Shown here: positions 26,557-35,035 of the stretch, piece after piece | How the letters are laid out: each line of letters starts with the position of its first letter | Numbering within the stretch: position 1 is the stretch's first letter | Source of the DNA: Pseudomonas sp. IAC-BECa141 | Lineage (GTDB): Bacteria; Pseudomonadota; Gammaproteobacteria; Pseudomonadales; Pseudomonadaceae | Assembly: GCF_020544405.1 (NCBI RefSeq) | Contig: NZ_CP065410.1 | Span: 1,426,001-1,490,000 of the forward strand | Direction: 5' to 3' | DNA length: 64,000 nucleotides | Made by a program: the position numbers and the translations under genes | The notes under the pieces: model-generated | What the model was told of the DNA's origin: nothing | What the model saw: the letters and a program-made list of their open reading frames with translations, nothing else | Databases searched by the model: none

Positions 26557-27311
26557 CACACGGCCGCCTTGAAGTGTTTGGCGTAACGCGGGCAGAGTTC
26601 GTCGCGCTTGAGCAGGATGAACACGTCGGCGACCTGGAAGTCCTCGTCCCAGCACGGCTCGCCGCAGATCTTCGCGCCCAGGCGCATGTAGGCCTTGAGC
26701 AGCGGTGGCATTTCGGCGATCACGTTCGATGGAATGTCGAGGCTCGGCAGCGGCTTCTTCGGCTCGGCGCGCAGGTGTTCGGTGCACAGGTAACGCTCGC
26801 GCAGGCGCTGCATGATCGCGTGGGCCTGTACGCCGCCGTCCTGCATCGGGATGCTCGCGCAACCCATCAGATAGCTGTAGCCGCCCTGATTCAGGACTTC
26901 GGCCAGTTCGCCCCACAGCACGGCGATGGTGCCGCCGTTGCGGTAGGCCGGGTCGACGCAGGTGCGACCGATTTCCAGGATCGGGCCTTGCAGGCCGGCG
27001 AGGCCGTGCAGGCTGAATTCTTCTTCGCTGTAGAACTTGCCCAGGCTGCTGGCGGCAGCGTGATCGAGCAAACGGGTGGTTGCCACCAGGCGGCCGGTGT
27101 TCAGGTCACGCACGCCGATGTGGCTGCAGTGAACATCATAGTCATCCATGTCCAGACCCAGCTCCGCGCCGTTCAGCTTGGCGTTGAACTCGCCGCTGAA
27201 CACGTTGAAGCGCAAGGCCTGGGCTTGCTGCAAGGCCTCGGCGCCGATCAGGCGTTCGGCTTGCAGGCGGCGTTCATTGCCGGTGTCGCTGATGCGGGCG
27301 ATCTGAGTCAT
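26556..27311 (-). CDS. olsB: L-ornithine N-alpha-acyltransferase OlsB
   Basis: OlsB links a 3-hydroxyacyl chain from ACP to ornithine, the first step of ornithine lipid synthesis. The 251-aa GNAT-like protein has the hemolysin-type acyltransferase core. [10 protein letters not shown] lies near residue 35, [19 protein letters not shown] in the centre, and [14 protein letters not shown] after it. These membrane lipids lack phosphate and are typically made when phosphate is scarce, but I saw no clear Pho box upstream. It is coupled to olsA by overlapping stop and start codons. Confidence 0.9.
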   Translation of the reverse strand: MTQIARISDTGNERRLQAERLIGAEALQQAQALRFNVFSGEFNAKLNGAELGLDMDDYDVHCSHIGVRDLNTGRLVATTRLLDHAAASSLGKFYSEEEFSLHGLAGLQGPILEIGRTCVDPAYRNGGTIAVLWGELAEVLNQGGYSYLMGCASIPMQDGGVQAHAIMQRLRERYLCTEHLRAEPKKPLPSLDIPSNVIAEMPPLLKAYMRLGAKICGEPCWDEDFQVADVFILLKRDELCPRYAKHFKAAV

Positions 27312-27464
27312 GTGAATCTCCGTACGGGCCTTGAACCCGTCATGGGTTGCAGCCGATCGACTTTCTTTATGCAGCCGTGTTGTGCAAAGTCAGGCTATGT
27401 AGCCCCGGTGTCATCGCCATGAATGTTTGGTGATGCTTATATGACAGCCCACAAGGAGCCTCTG

Positions 27465-28343
27465 ATGACCTGGTCGATCCTGCTTGAATGCCGCGAACGC
27501 CTGCCCGCCGATGCCGATCTGGCGGAGGGCTTCGCCACGTTGCTGCAGCAACTGGGCAGCGTGACGCCGTTCGAACTGGCGTTGGCAGGCGGGCGGCGGA
27601 TGGCGACGCCGGGGCTGGCGTTTCTGGTGGGCTATCAGGCGGCGTTGCGGATGCTCTGGCCAAGCGCGCCACCAAGCCTCGGTGCGTTGTGTGCGACTGA
27701 ACAGCGCAGCCTGCGCCCGGCGGACATGCAGACCCGGCTCACGGACCTGCGCCTCACCGGGCAAAAGGATTTCGTCACCGCCGGCGATGCGGCGGACTGG
27801 CTGCTGATCGCCGCACGCAATGAGCAACCCGGCGAATCACCGCGCCTGAGCCTGGCGGTGGTCTATCCCGGTGAGCCCGGTGTGCGGGTGGAAAAGCTCC
27901 CGGCCCTGCCGCTGATGCCGGACATCAGCCATGGCCGACTGCATCTCGATGAAGCGTTGTGCGAGCTGCTCGCCGGGGACGGTTGGGATGCCTACGTCAA
28001 ACCGTTCCGCACCCTTGAAGATATCTATGTGCTCAGCGCGATGACTGCCTGGTTGTACGGCGTCGGTCAGGACAGCGGCTGGCCACAGCCGTTGCAATTG
28101 CGCTTGCTGGCGCTGTTGGCCGGGTGTGCGGAAGTCAGTCGGCAGCCACCGAACAATCCCGCCGGGCATGTGTTGCTTGGTGGCTTGTTTGCGCAGTTTG
28201 ACGGGCTCAAAGCGGAAGTCGATCAGGCCCTGCGTGACGGCAATACCGAGTGGGCGGCGATGTGGCAGCGCGATCAATCGGTCATGCAACTGGCGGCGGG
28301 CGCGCGGGCCAAACGCCTGGCCAAGGCGTTGGCGCTGGACTGA
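27465..28343 (+). CDS. Acyl-CoA-dehydrogenase-like protein of unknown function
   Basis: The 292-aa protein looks like a shortened acyl-CoA dehydrogenase relative. The central part resembles the beta domain (LTDLRLTGQKDFVTAGDAAD), and GDGWDAYVKPFRTLEDIYV resembles the entry to the C-terminal helical domain. I see no convincing catalytic glutamate or FAD site, so activity is doubtful. The start at 27465 has a strong AAGGAG site 8 nt upstream; a longer frame to 27423 lacks one. It is divergent from olsB and followed by a REP doublet. An acyl-chain role next to olsBA is only a guess. Confidence 0.65.
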   Translation: MTWSILLECRERLPADADLAEGFATLLQQLGSVTPFELALAGGRRMATPGLAFLVGYQAALRMLWPSAPPSLGALCATEQRSLRPADMQTRLTDLRLTGQKDFVTAGDAADWLLIAARNEQPGESPRLSLAVVYPGEPGVRVEKLPALPLMPDISHGRLHLDEALCELLAGDGWDAYVKPFRTLEDIYVLSAMTAWLYGVGQDSGWPQPLQLRLLALLAGCAEVSRQPPNNPAGHVLLGGLFAQFDGLKAEVDQALRDGNTEWAAMWQRDQSVMQLAAGARAKRLAKALALD

Positions 28344-28350
28344 CCGGCCT

Positions 28351-28442
28351 CATCGCTGGCAAGCCAGCTCCCACACAGTCGCTGGTGTACAGGCTATCAA
28401 TGGCAATCCTCTACCCCTGTGGGAGCTGGCTTGCCAGCGATG
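28351..28442. repeat. REP doublet with perfect 25-bp inverted arms
   Basis: The arms at 28351-28375 and 28418-28442 are perfect reverse complements, each containing GCTGGCAAGCCAGCTCCCAC or its complement, with 42 nt between them. This is the typical inverted REP pair (REPIN-like) of fluorescent pseudomonads, and it starts 7 nt after the stop codon at 28343. Confidence 0.92.
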
Positions 28443-28523
28443 GCGGTTTCATGGGCGGCCAAATTCTCAAATCTGTCATCAACCCTGACTACCCTCAGCA
28501 GGTTCTCCCCAAGAGCCCTCACC

Positions 28524-29603
28524 ATGTTCAAAGGCCTGTCCCTGTTTCTGCTGTTGATCAGCTTCACGGTTCAGGCCGAACAATGGCCGGGCGAGCAGTG
28601 GCCGACCGGCCCGAAACTCAACGGCCAGGCCGTCGAGGCACTGGAGGCTTACGCCTTTGCCGCCCGCGACGACGACACTCGCCAGGGCATCCGCACCGAC
28701 GCCTTGCTGGTGATCCGCGACGGCCAGATCGTCTATGAACGCTATGGCGACGCAACCACCGCCGACACTCCACACCTGACCTGGTCGATCAGCAAAAGCC
28801 TGATGGCCACGGTGTTCGGCGTGGCGTACGGCGAAGGCCTGTTCAAGCTCGAGGACTCGGCCGCAACGTTCTACCCGGCGCTGGAAAAACACCCGGCCAT
28901 CACCCTCAAGGATCTGCTGCACTGGGCCTCGGGCATCGACTGGCAGGAAGATTACGAATACGCCCCGCTGAAATCCACGGTGGTGGCGATGCTCTACACC
29001 CGTGGCCACCGCGACATGGCCGCCTTCACCGCCGATCACGACCGCTACGCTCCACCGGGTCAGGCGTTCCGTTATTCCAGCGGTGACAGCAATCTGTTGG
29101 CCGCCGCACTGAAAACCATCGTCGGCCCACAGCGTTATCCGGACTATCCGTGGACAGCACTTTTCGATCCCCTGGGCATCCGCCACGCCACTTGGGAAAC
29201 CGACGCCACAGGCACCTTCGTCGCCTCTTCCTACGCTTATATGACGGCCCGGGATCTGGCGCGAATCGGCCTGTTGATGGAGCGTGACGGACGCTGGAAC
29301 GACCGGCAGTTGCTGCCCAGGGATTGGGTCGCCTTCAACCGCCAACCCTTCGCCGGCTACAAGGCTCATCAGGACGAAGCCGTGCCCGGCGGCCAATGGT
29401 GGCTCAATCGCCCGGCGGATGGCGCGCCTTCTCCGTGGCCCGACGCACCGCCCGACACCTTCGCCGCCCTCGGCCATTGGGGCCAGGCGTTGTACGTGAT
29501 TCCGAGCGAAAAACTGGTGATCGTACGCTACGCCGACGACCGCGACGGCAGCTATCGCCACAACGAATTGCTCAAGCGCGTGCTCGGGGCGGTGCGGCCA
29601 TGA
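28524..29603 (+). CDS. Secreted beta-lactamase-family serine hydrolase
   Basis: The 359-aa precursor has a signal peptide (MFKGLSLFLLLISFTVQA, cleavage near AEQW). The class C beta-lactamase/penicillin-binding fold follows: the SxxK motif is Ser88-Ile-Ser-Lys91 in HLTWSISKSLM, the second motif is RYSSGDSN in place of YxN, and the third is LGHWGQ (HxG). The family includes esterases and peptidases, so antibiotic hydrolysis should not be assumed. The start at 28524 fits the signal peptide, although the upstream site is weak. It overlaps the next small gene by 4 bases. Confidence 0.85.
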   Translation: MFKGLSLFLLLISFTVQAEQWPGEQWPTGPKLNGQAVEALEAYAFAARDDDTRQGIRTDALLVIRDGQIVYERYGDATTADTPHLTWSISKSLMATVFGVAYGEGLFKLEDSAATFYPALEKHPAITLKDLLHWASGIDWQEDYEYAPLKSTVVAMLYTRGHRDMAAFTADHDRYAPPGQAFRYSSGDSNLLAAALKTIVGPQRYPDYPWTALFDPLGIRHATWETDATGTFVASSYAYMTARDLARIGLLMERDGRWNDRQLLPRDWVAFNRQPFAGYKAHQDEAVPGGQWWLNRPADGAPSPWPDAPPDTFAALGHWGQALYVIPSEKLVIVRYADDRDGSYRHNELLKRVLGAVRP

Positions 29604-29902
29604 AACTGTTCAGACGAATCCTGCTGGTGCTGTTGGTCGTGCTGCTGGGCTGGGGCTGGCACGAGCGCGAAAACCTGTGGGCTTTCCCGGACATCATCAG
29701 CGCCTATACCGCCAAGGAATATTGTTCGTGCCGCTACGTGATGAACAACGACGCCGGATACTGCCGGGGTTACGTCAAGCAGTGGTTGCCCGCTGAGCTG
29801 ACCGATAACGCTGCACAAAAACTCGTCAGTGCCAGCGGCATGGGCCGTAGCAACAGCGCCCAATGGCAGGGCGAGCGTCAGGGCTGTCGTCTCAATCCCT
29901 GA
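29600..29902 (+). CDS. Small anchored/secreted cysteine-containing protein (100 aa)
   Basis: The 100-aa protein starts with a signal anchor (MKLFRRILLVLLVVLLGWGW) and continues as a soluble domain with KEYCSCRYVMNNDAGYC and a late cysteine (QGCRLNP). The four cysteines, including a CxC pair, would be able to form disulfides in the periplasm. Its ATG overlaps the upstream serine hydrolase stop (ATGA), so the two are probably co-made and may act together. I do not recognise the family. Confidence 0.75.
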   Translation: MKLFRRILLVLLVVLLGWGWHERENLWAFPDIISAYTAKEYCSCRYVMNNDAGYCRGYVKQWLPAELTDNAAQKLVSASGMGRSNSAQWQGERQGCRLNP

Positions 29903-29983
29903 TCAGCAAAATGAACTGCCGGTTTGCAACCCGGCTCCAGGCAGTTAAGGTTCGTGCAGGTTTATCGGCCCCACGAGTCTTCA

Positions 29984-30574
29984 ATGTTCAACCGTTCTCT
30001 GCACAACGCCTTCGCCGGCCTGCTGCTGGGCGCTGCTGCGCTGCCGGCCCAGGCCAACTGGTATCTGGACGGCGAGTCGTCGCGGCTGTCGTTCGTCAGC
30101 ACGAAAAACGCCAATATTTCTGAAGTGCAGCGCTTTCTGGTGCTGCACGGCAAGGTCGATCCCGATGGCCGCGCCGTGGTCGAAGTCGAACTGGATTCGA
30201 TCAACAGCGGCATCCCGCTGCGCGACGAGCGCATGCGCAAGGAACTGTTCCAGATCGAGCAATTCCCCGAAGCGACCATCAGCACCCGGATCGACCTGCG
30301 CCCGATCAACGATCTGGCCCCTGGCGCGCAGCTTGAATTGCGCCTGCCGCTGACCGTCAATCTGCATGGCAAACAGCGCGAATATCCCGCCGAATTGCTT
30401 GCCACGCGCCTCGATGACCGACGTTTTCAAGTGGTGACCCTGGAACCGCTGGTGATCAGCGCCGAGGACTTCGATTTGCTGCCGGGGCTGGAAAGCCTGC
30501 GCAACATGGCCGGCCTGTCGGCCATCAGTCTGTCGGTGCCGGTGGGTGCGGTGCTGATCTTCACGGCGCGCTGA
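29984..30574 (+). CDS. YceI-family periplasmic protein
   Basis: The 196-aa precursor has a signal peptide (ending near LPAQANW) and a full YceI beta-barrel domain starting WYLDGESSRLSFVSTKN. Conserved features include LDSINSGIPLRDERM and KELFQIEQFPEATI. YceI proteins are lipocalin-like and bind isoprenoid or other hydrophobic ligands, and some are induced by base or osmotic stress. The start at 29984 fits the signal peptide; a longer frame to 29924 would add 20 non-signal residues. It is followed one base later by the cardiolipin synthase gene. Confidence 0.88.
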   Translation: MFNRSLHNAFAGLLLGAAALPAQANWYLDGESSRLSFVSTKNANISEVQRFLVLHGKVDPDGRAVVEVELDSINSGIPLRDERMRKELFQIEQFPEATISTRIDLRPINDLAPGAQLELRLPLTVNLHGKQREYPAELLATRLDDRRFQVVTLEPLVISAEDFDLLPGLESLRNMAGLSAISLSVPVGAVLIFTAR

Positions 30575-30575
30575 C

Positions 30576-31733
30576 ATGCGCGGCGCGGTATTTCCGTGGC
30601 GTGATGGCAACCGCTTCGAGCTGTTGATCGACGGCCCGCAATTCTTCCCGCGCATGCTCGACGAGATCGCCCGCGCCCGCGAGCAGATCGAACTGGAGCT
30701 GTATCTGGTGGAGGCCGGCGCCTGTGCCGAAACCATCGTGCAGGCGCTGGTGCTGGCGGCAGAGCGGGGCGTGCGGGTGCGTTGCCTGTTCGACGATTAC
30801 GGCAGCCTCGCGTTCACCCTCACGTTGCGTCGGCGGCTGACCGGTGCCGGGGTCGAACTGCGTTTTTACAATCGGCTGAACTGGCGGCGCTGGGTCGGCA
30901 ATTTCTATCGCGACCATCGCAAGCTGTTGCTGGTCGACCAGCGTCTGGCGGTGGTCGGCGGCACCGGGGTCACCGATGAATTCTGGACGCCGGGCCACGA
31001 CACCAGCGAGTGGCACGAGGTCATGGTGGAAATCACCGGCCCGCTGGTGCTCGACTGGCAATTGCTGTTCGACCGCCAATGGATTGCCAACCGCCACCGC
31101 CGCGCGTGGAGGCCCAACGCGCATTTCGGCCTGCCACGGCTGCCCCGCGTGCCGGACACGGGCGAGGGCATGGGCCGTGTGGCCTACGCCGACGCCCGTC
31201 AGCATCGGGACATTCTGCAATCGCTGTTCCGCGCGCTGAACAGCGGCCAGCAGCGGATCTGGCTGGCCACGCCGTATTTTCTGCCGACCTGGAAAATCCG
31301 CCGTTCCCTGCGCAAGGCCGCCGCCCGTGGCCTCGACGTGCGCCTGCTGCTGACCGGGCCGCGCACCGATCACCCGTCGGTGCGCTACGCGGGGCATCGC
31401 TACTATCCGCGCCTGCTCAAGGCCGGGGTGAAAATCTACGAATACCAGCCGTGTTTCCTGCATTTGAAAATGGTGCTGGTGGACGATTGGGTGAGTATCG
31501 GTTCGTGCAATTTCGATCACTGGAATCTGCGCTTCAACCTTGAGGCGAATCTGGAAGCGCTGGACCCGTCATTGACGGCAGCGGTGGCGGCGAGTTTCGA
31601 GAAGGACTTCGGCCTGAGTGAGCAGGTGAGCCTGGAGGAATGGCAGCGCCGGCCGTTGTGGCGGCGGGTGAAGCAGCGGATCTGGGGCTGGGTGGATCGG
31701 GTGGTAGTCAATCTGCTCGATAGACGCGGCTAA
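30576..31733 (+). CDS. clsB: Cardiolipin synthase (ClsB-like phospholipase D family)
   Basis: This enzyme condenses phosphatidyl groups at the inner membrane. The 385-aa protein has two PLD catalytic motifs: DHRKLLLVDQRLAVVGGTG in the first half and LHLKMVLVDDWVSIGSCNFD in the second. It has no N-terminal membrane helices, which places it with the ClsB type rather than ClsA. Only one nt separates it from the yceI-like gene, so they share a transcript. Palindromic element copy C follows 17 nt after its stop. Confidence 0.85.
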   Translation: MRGAVFPWRDGNRFELLIDGPQFFPRMLDEIARAREQIELELYLVEAGACAETIVQALVLAAERGVRVRCLFDDYGSLAFTLTLRRRLTGAGVELRFYNRLNWRRWVGNFYRDHRKLLLVDQRLAVVGGTGVTDEFWTPGHDTSEWHEVMVEITGPLVLDWQLLFDRQWIANRHRRAWRPNAHFGLPRLPRVPDTGEGMGRVAYADARQHRDILQSLFRALNSGQQRIWLATPYFLPTWKIRRSLRKAAARGLDVRLLLTGPRTDHPSVRYAGHRYYPRLLKAGVKIYEYQPCFLHLKMVLVDDWVSIGSCNFDHWNLRFNLEANLEALDPSLTAAVAASFEKDFGLSEQVSLEEWQRRPLWRRVKQRIWGWVDRVVVNLLDRRG

Positions 31734-31750
31734 GTGCAGTTTTCAGATTT

Positions 31751-31856
31751 GATCGTTCCCACGCTCCGCGTGGGAATTCCTCAATGGACGCTCTGCGTCC
31801 GCTTTGGGACGCGGAGCGTCCCGGGCTGCATTCCCACGCGGAGCGTGGGAACGATC
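31751..31856. repeat. Palindromic intergenic element, copy C (~106 bp)
   Basis: Bounded by GATCGTTCCCACGC and GCGTGGGAACGATC, with nested arms GGACGCTCTGCGTCC and GGGACGCGGAGCGTCCC. It has the same family structure as the copies at 3801 and 8229. It fills the space between convergent clsB and bglX. Confidence 0.9.
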
Positions 31857-31867
31857 GGGGCGCGGGA

Positions 31868-34159
31868 TTACAGCAACTCAAAGCTCTGCTGCGTCACGTC
31901 CTGGGAGTCCAGACCGATCTGCACGTTGAACTTGCCAGGCTCGGCCGCGTACTTGAGCTGGGCGTTGTAGAACTTCAGGTCATCTTCGGTGATGGTGAAG
32001 TGCACGACCTTCTGCTCGCCGGCCTTGAGCATGATCTTCTGAAAGTTCTTCAGCTCCTTGACCGGACGGATCATCGAACCGGTGACGTCCTGGATGTACA
32101 GCTGCACCACGGTTTCGCCATCGCGCTTGCCGGTGTTCTTGACCATGACACTGGCGTCGAGCTTGCCGGTAGCGTTCAGGGTGGTCGAGGACAGCGCCAT
32201 GTCACTCAGGCTGAAGCTGGTGTAGCTCAGGCCGTAACCGAACGGGAAGAGGGGCCCGGTGGTGTCATCGAAATACTGCGAGGTGTAGTTGCCCGGTTTG
32301 CCCGGCGTGAACGGCCGGCCAATGCTCAGGTGGTTGTAGTAGGTCGGGATCTGGCCCACGGAACGCGGGAAGGTCACCGGCAGCTTGCCCGACGGATTGT
32401 AGTCGCCGAACAGCACGTCAGCGATGGCGTTGCCCCCCTCGGTGCCGCTGAACCAGGTTTCCAGAATCGCGTCGGCCTGTTCTTTCTCTTCAAGAATCGT
32501 CAGCGGACGGCCGTTCATCAGCACCAGCACCAACGGCTTGCCGGTCGCTTTCAGGGCACGGATCAGCTCGCGCTGGTTTTCCGGGATGTTCAGGTCGGTA
32601 CGGCTCGACGATTCGTGGGACATGCCACGGGACTCACCCACGGCGGCAACCACAATGTCGGCGTCCCTGGCAGCTTTCACCGCTTCGTCGATCAGCACGT
32701 TGGCCGGACGCGGGTCATCGACCACTTCCGGGGCATCGAAGTTGAGGAAGTTCAGGTAGTCGACGATCTTCTTGTCACTGGTGATGTTGGCACCGCGGGC
32801 GTAGATCAGGTTCGCCTTGTCGCCGATCACATTGCTCATGCCGTCGAACAGGGTCACCGACTGCGCCGGACGACCGGCGGCAGCCCAACTGCCCATCATG
32901 TCGATCGGGGCCTTGGCCAGCGGGCCGACCAGGGCGATTTTGGCGGTTTTCTTCAGCGGCAGGGTTTCGTTCTGGTTCTTCAGCAGCACCAGGCTGCGAC
33001 GCGCCACTTCGCGGGCGTCGGCGCGGTGCAGGCGGCTTTCGGCGTAGGTGTCGGCCGGGTCGTCTTCAGCCTTGCCGATACGCAGGTACGGGTCCTTGAA
33101 CAGGCCCATGTCGTACTTGGCGGCGAGGACTTCACGCACCGCGTTGTCGATGTCTTTCTGTTCGATCTCGCCGGACTTGAGCAGTCCCGGCAGCTCTTTG
33201 CCGTACAGGGTGTCATTCATGCTCATGTCGATGCCGGCCTTGATTGCCAGCTTCGCCGCTTCGCGCCCGTCGCGGGCCACGCCGTGCTTGATCAGTTCGA
33301 AGATCGCGCCGTGGTCGCTGACCGCCAGGCCCTTGAAGCCCCACTCCTTGCGCAGCAGGTCATTCATCAGCCAGGTATTGGCGGTGGCCGGGATGCCGTT
33401 GATCGAGTTCAACGCCACCATCACGCCGCCGGCGCCGGCATCAATCGCGGCGCGGTACGGTGGCAGATAGTCCTGGTACATCTTCACCGGGCTCATGTCG
33501 ACGGTGTTGTAGTCGCGACCGCCCTCGACCGCGCCGTACAGGGCGAAGTGCTTGACGCTGGCCATGATGCTGTCGGCCGCGCTCGGGGCCTCGCCCTGAT
33601 AGGCCTTGACCATGACTTTGGCGATACGCGAAGTCAGGTAGGTGTCTTCACCGAAACCTTCGGAGCTGCGGCCCCAGCGCGGGTCGCGGGAGATGTCGAC
33701 CATCGGCGCGAAGGTGATGTCGAGGCTGTCGGCGGCGGCCTCTTTGGCGGCAACGCGCCCGGACTGGCCGATGGCGTCCATGTCCCAGCTCGATGCCAGG
33801 GCCAGCGGAATCGGGAAAATCGTACGGTGACCGTGGATCACGTCGTACGCGAAAAACATCGGAATCTTCAGGCGGCTGCGCATGGCAGCGTCCTGCATCG
33901 GACGGTTTTCCGGGCGGGTGATCGAGTTGAACGTACCGCCGATGTTGCCCGCCGCGATCTCTTTGCGGATCAGCTCGCGGGGCATTTCCGGGCCGATGCT
34001 GATCAGGCGCAACTGGCCGATCTTCTCGTCGAGGGTCATTTGCTTCATCAGGTTGCTGATGAACGCGTCCTTGTTTTCCAGGGGTACCGGGGTCGTGGCG
34101 GCCAGTACTTGATGACTGGCCAGGCTGACGAACAGGCCCAGCAAACACAGCTTCTTCAT
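31868..34159 (-). CDS. bglX: Periplasmic beta-glucosidase BglX (GH3)
   Basis: This exported glycoside hydrolase of family 3 hydrolyses beta-glucosides. The 763-aa precursor has a signal peptide (MKKLCLLGLFVSLASHQVLA). The N-terminal TIM barrel holds the nucleophile aspartate in KGLAVSDHGAIFE. The second alpha/beta sandwich carries VVAAVGESRGMSHES, and the C-terminal fibronectin-III-like domain begins near PLFPFGYGLSYTSF. I chose the ATG at 34159; a TTG five codons upstream is the only longer option. No partner gene is evident. Confidence 0.9.
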   Translation of the reverse strand: MKKLCLLGLFVSLASHQVLAATTPVPLENKDAFISNLMKQMTLDEKIGQLRLISIGPEMPRELIRKEIAAGNIGGTFNSITRPENRPMQDAAMRSRLKIPMFFAYDVIHGHRTIFPIPLALASSWDMDAIGQSGRVAAKEAAADSLDITFAPMVDISRDPRWGRSSEGFGEDTYLTSRIAKVMVKAYQGEAPSAADSIMASVKHFALYGAVEGGRDYNTVDMSPVKMYQDYLPPYRAAIDAGAGGVMVALNSINGIPATANTWLMNDLLRKEWGFKGLAVSDHGAIFELIKHGVARDGREAAKLAIKAGIDMSMNDTLYGKELPGLLKSGEIEQKDIDNAVREVLAAKYDMGLFKDPYLRIGKAEDDPADTYAESRLHRADAREVARRSLVLLKNQNETLPLKKTAKIALVGPLAKAPIDMMGSWAAAGRPAQSVTLFDGMSNVIGDKANLIYARGANITSDKKIVDYLNFLNFDAPEVVDDPRPANVLIDEAVKAARDADIVVAAVGESRGMSHESSSRTDLNIPENQRELIRALKATGKPLVLVLMNGRPLTILEEKEQADAILETWFSGTEGGNAIADVLFGDYNPSGKLPVTFPRSVGQIPTYYNHLSIGRPFTPGKPGNYTSQYFDDTTGPLFPFGYGLSYTSFSLSDMALSSTTLNATGKLDASVMVKNTGKRDGETVVQLYIQDVTGSMIRPVKELKNFQKIMLKAGEQKVVHFTITEDDLKFYNAQLKYAAEPGKFNVQIGLDSQDVTQQSFELL

Positions 34160-34419
34160 GAATAGTTTTCTCAAGGGCCTAAACGGCGTTGCAATGCCGG
34201 CCAGCCAAAATTTAGGGAGCGACTATTGTTGTTCGGGTGCTGATTCAGAAAACGACAGCCGAATGTACGTCGAAAGTGTCGGCGACGTGATCGCGCAGGG
34301 CCTCTTTTTAGCCCATCGGCCCGCTGCAATCCAGTGGCGCGGGCGATTATGCCGCAACCGTCGGCTGAGAATGTTTCGCGATTCATTATTCTTGAAATGT
34401 GCAAGGGAGCACCCGTCCG

Positions 34420-35028
34420 ATGAATGTCAGTCCTGTCTACCGCTCGCGATTGAAGGTCGCCACCCTGCTGGTGCTGGCCACATTGTTGACCGCCTGCGGC
34501 ATCAACAACATCCCGACCCTCGATGAGCAGGCCAAGGCCGCCTGGGGCCAGGTGCAGAACCAGTATCAGCGCCGTGCCGACCTGATCCCCAATCTGGTGG
34601 AAACCGTGAAGGGGTACGCCAAGCACGAAGAGGAAACGTTGACGGCAGTCATCGAGGCCCGGGCCAAGGCGACGTCGATCCAGGTCGATGCCAGCACGCT
34701 CGACAACCCGGAAAAGCTCAAGCAGTTCGATCAGGCCCAGAATCAACTGACTGGCGCCTTGAGCCGGTTGATGGTGGTGTCCGAGCGTTATCCGGACCTG
34801 AAAGCCAACCAGAACTTCCTCGCCCTGCAATCGCAACTTGAAGGCACGGAAAACCGTATCGCCGTTGCGCGCCGGGATTTCATTCTGGCAGTGCAGAAGT
34901 ACAACACCGAAATCCGCACCTTCCCGGGTCGCCTTTGGCACAGCGTGATGTACAGCAACCTGCCGATCCGCGAGACCTTCGAAGCCACCAGCCCCGGCGC
35001 GGACAAGGCCCCGGAAGTGAAGTTCTGA
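34420..35028 (+). CDS. LemA-family lipoprotein-like membrane protein
   Basis: The 202-aa LemA-family protein has an N-terminal hydrophobic segment with a lipobox-like LLTACG at about residue 27. The hallmark coiled-coil core follows (QVQNQYQRRADLIPNLVETV), with NFLALQSQLEGTENRIAVAR and the C-terminal FPGRLW block. The AAGGGAG site lies 10 nt before the ATG at 34420. It is the first of three genes (LemA, TPM, TPM) that commonly travel together. The molecular role of LemA is not settled; it may be linked to envelope stress or protein quality control. Confidence 0.9.
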   Translation: MNVSPVYRSRLKVATLLVLATLLTACGINNIPTLDEQAKAAWGQVQNQYQRRADLIPNLVETVKGYAKHEEETLTAVIEARAKATSIQVDASTLDNPEKLKQFDQAQNQLTGALSRLMVVSERYPDLKANQNFLALQSQLEGTENRIAVARRDFILAVQKYNTEIRTFPGRLWHSVMYSNLPIRETFEATSPGADKAPEVKF

Positions 35029-35035
35029 GCCGGGG

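Noticed and set aside
26557..26916. N-terminal extension of olsA
   Set aside because: It lies inside olsB in another frame and precedes the membrane anchor; the coupled start at 26556 fits better.
31784..34165. 793-codon plus-strand frame across bglX
   Set aside because: It is the antisense shadow of bglX, whose signal peptide and GH3 motifs are clear.
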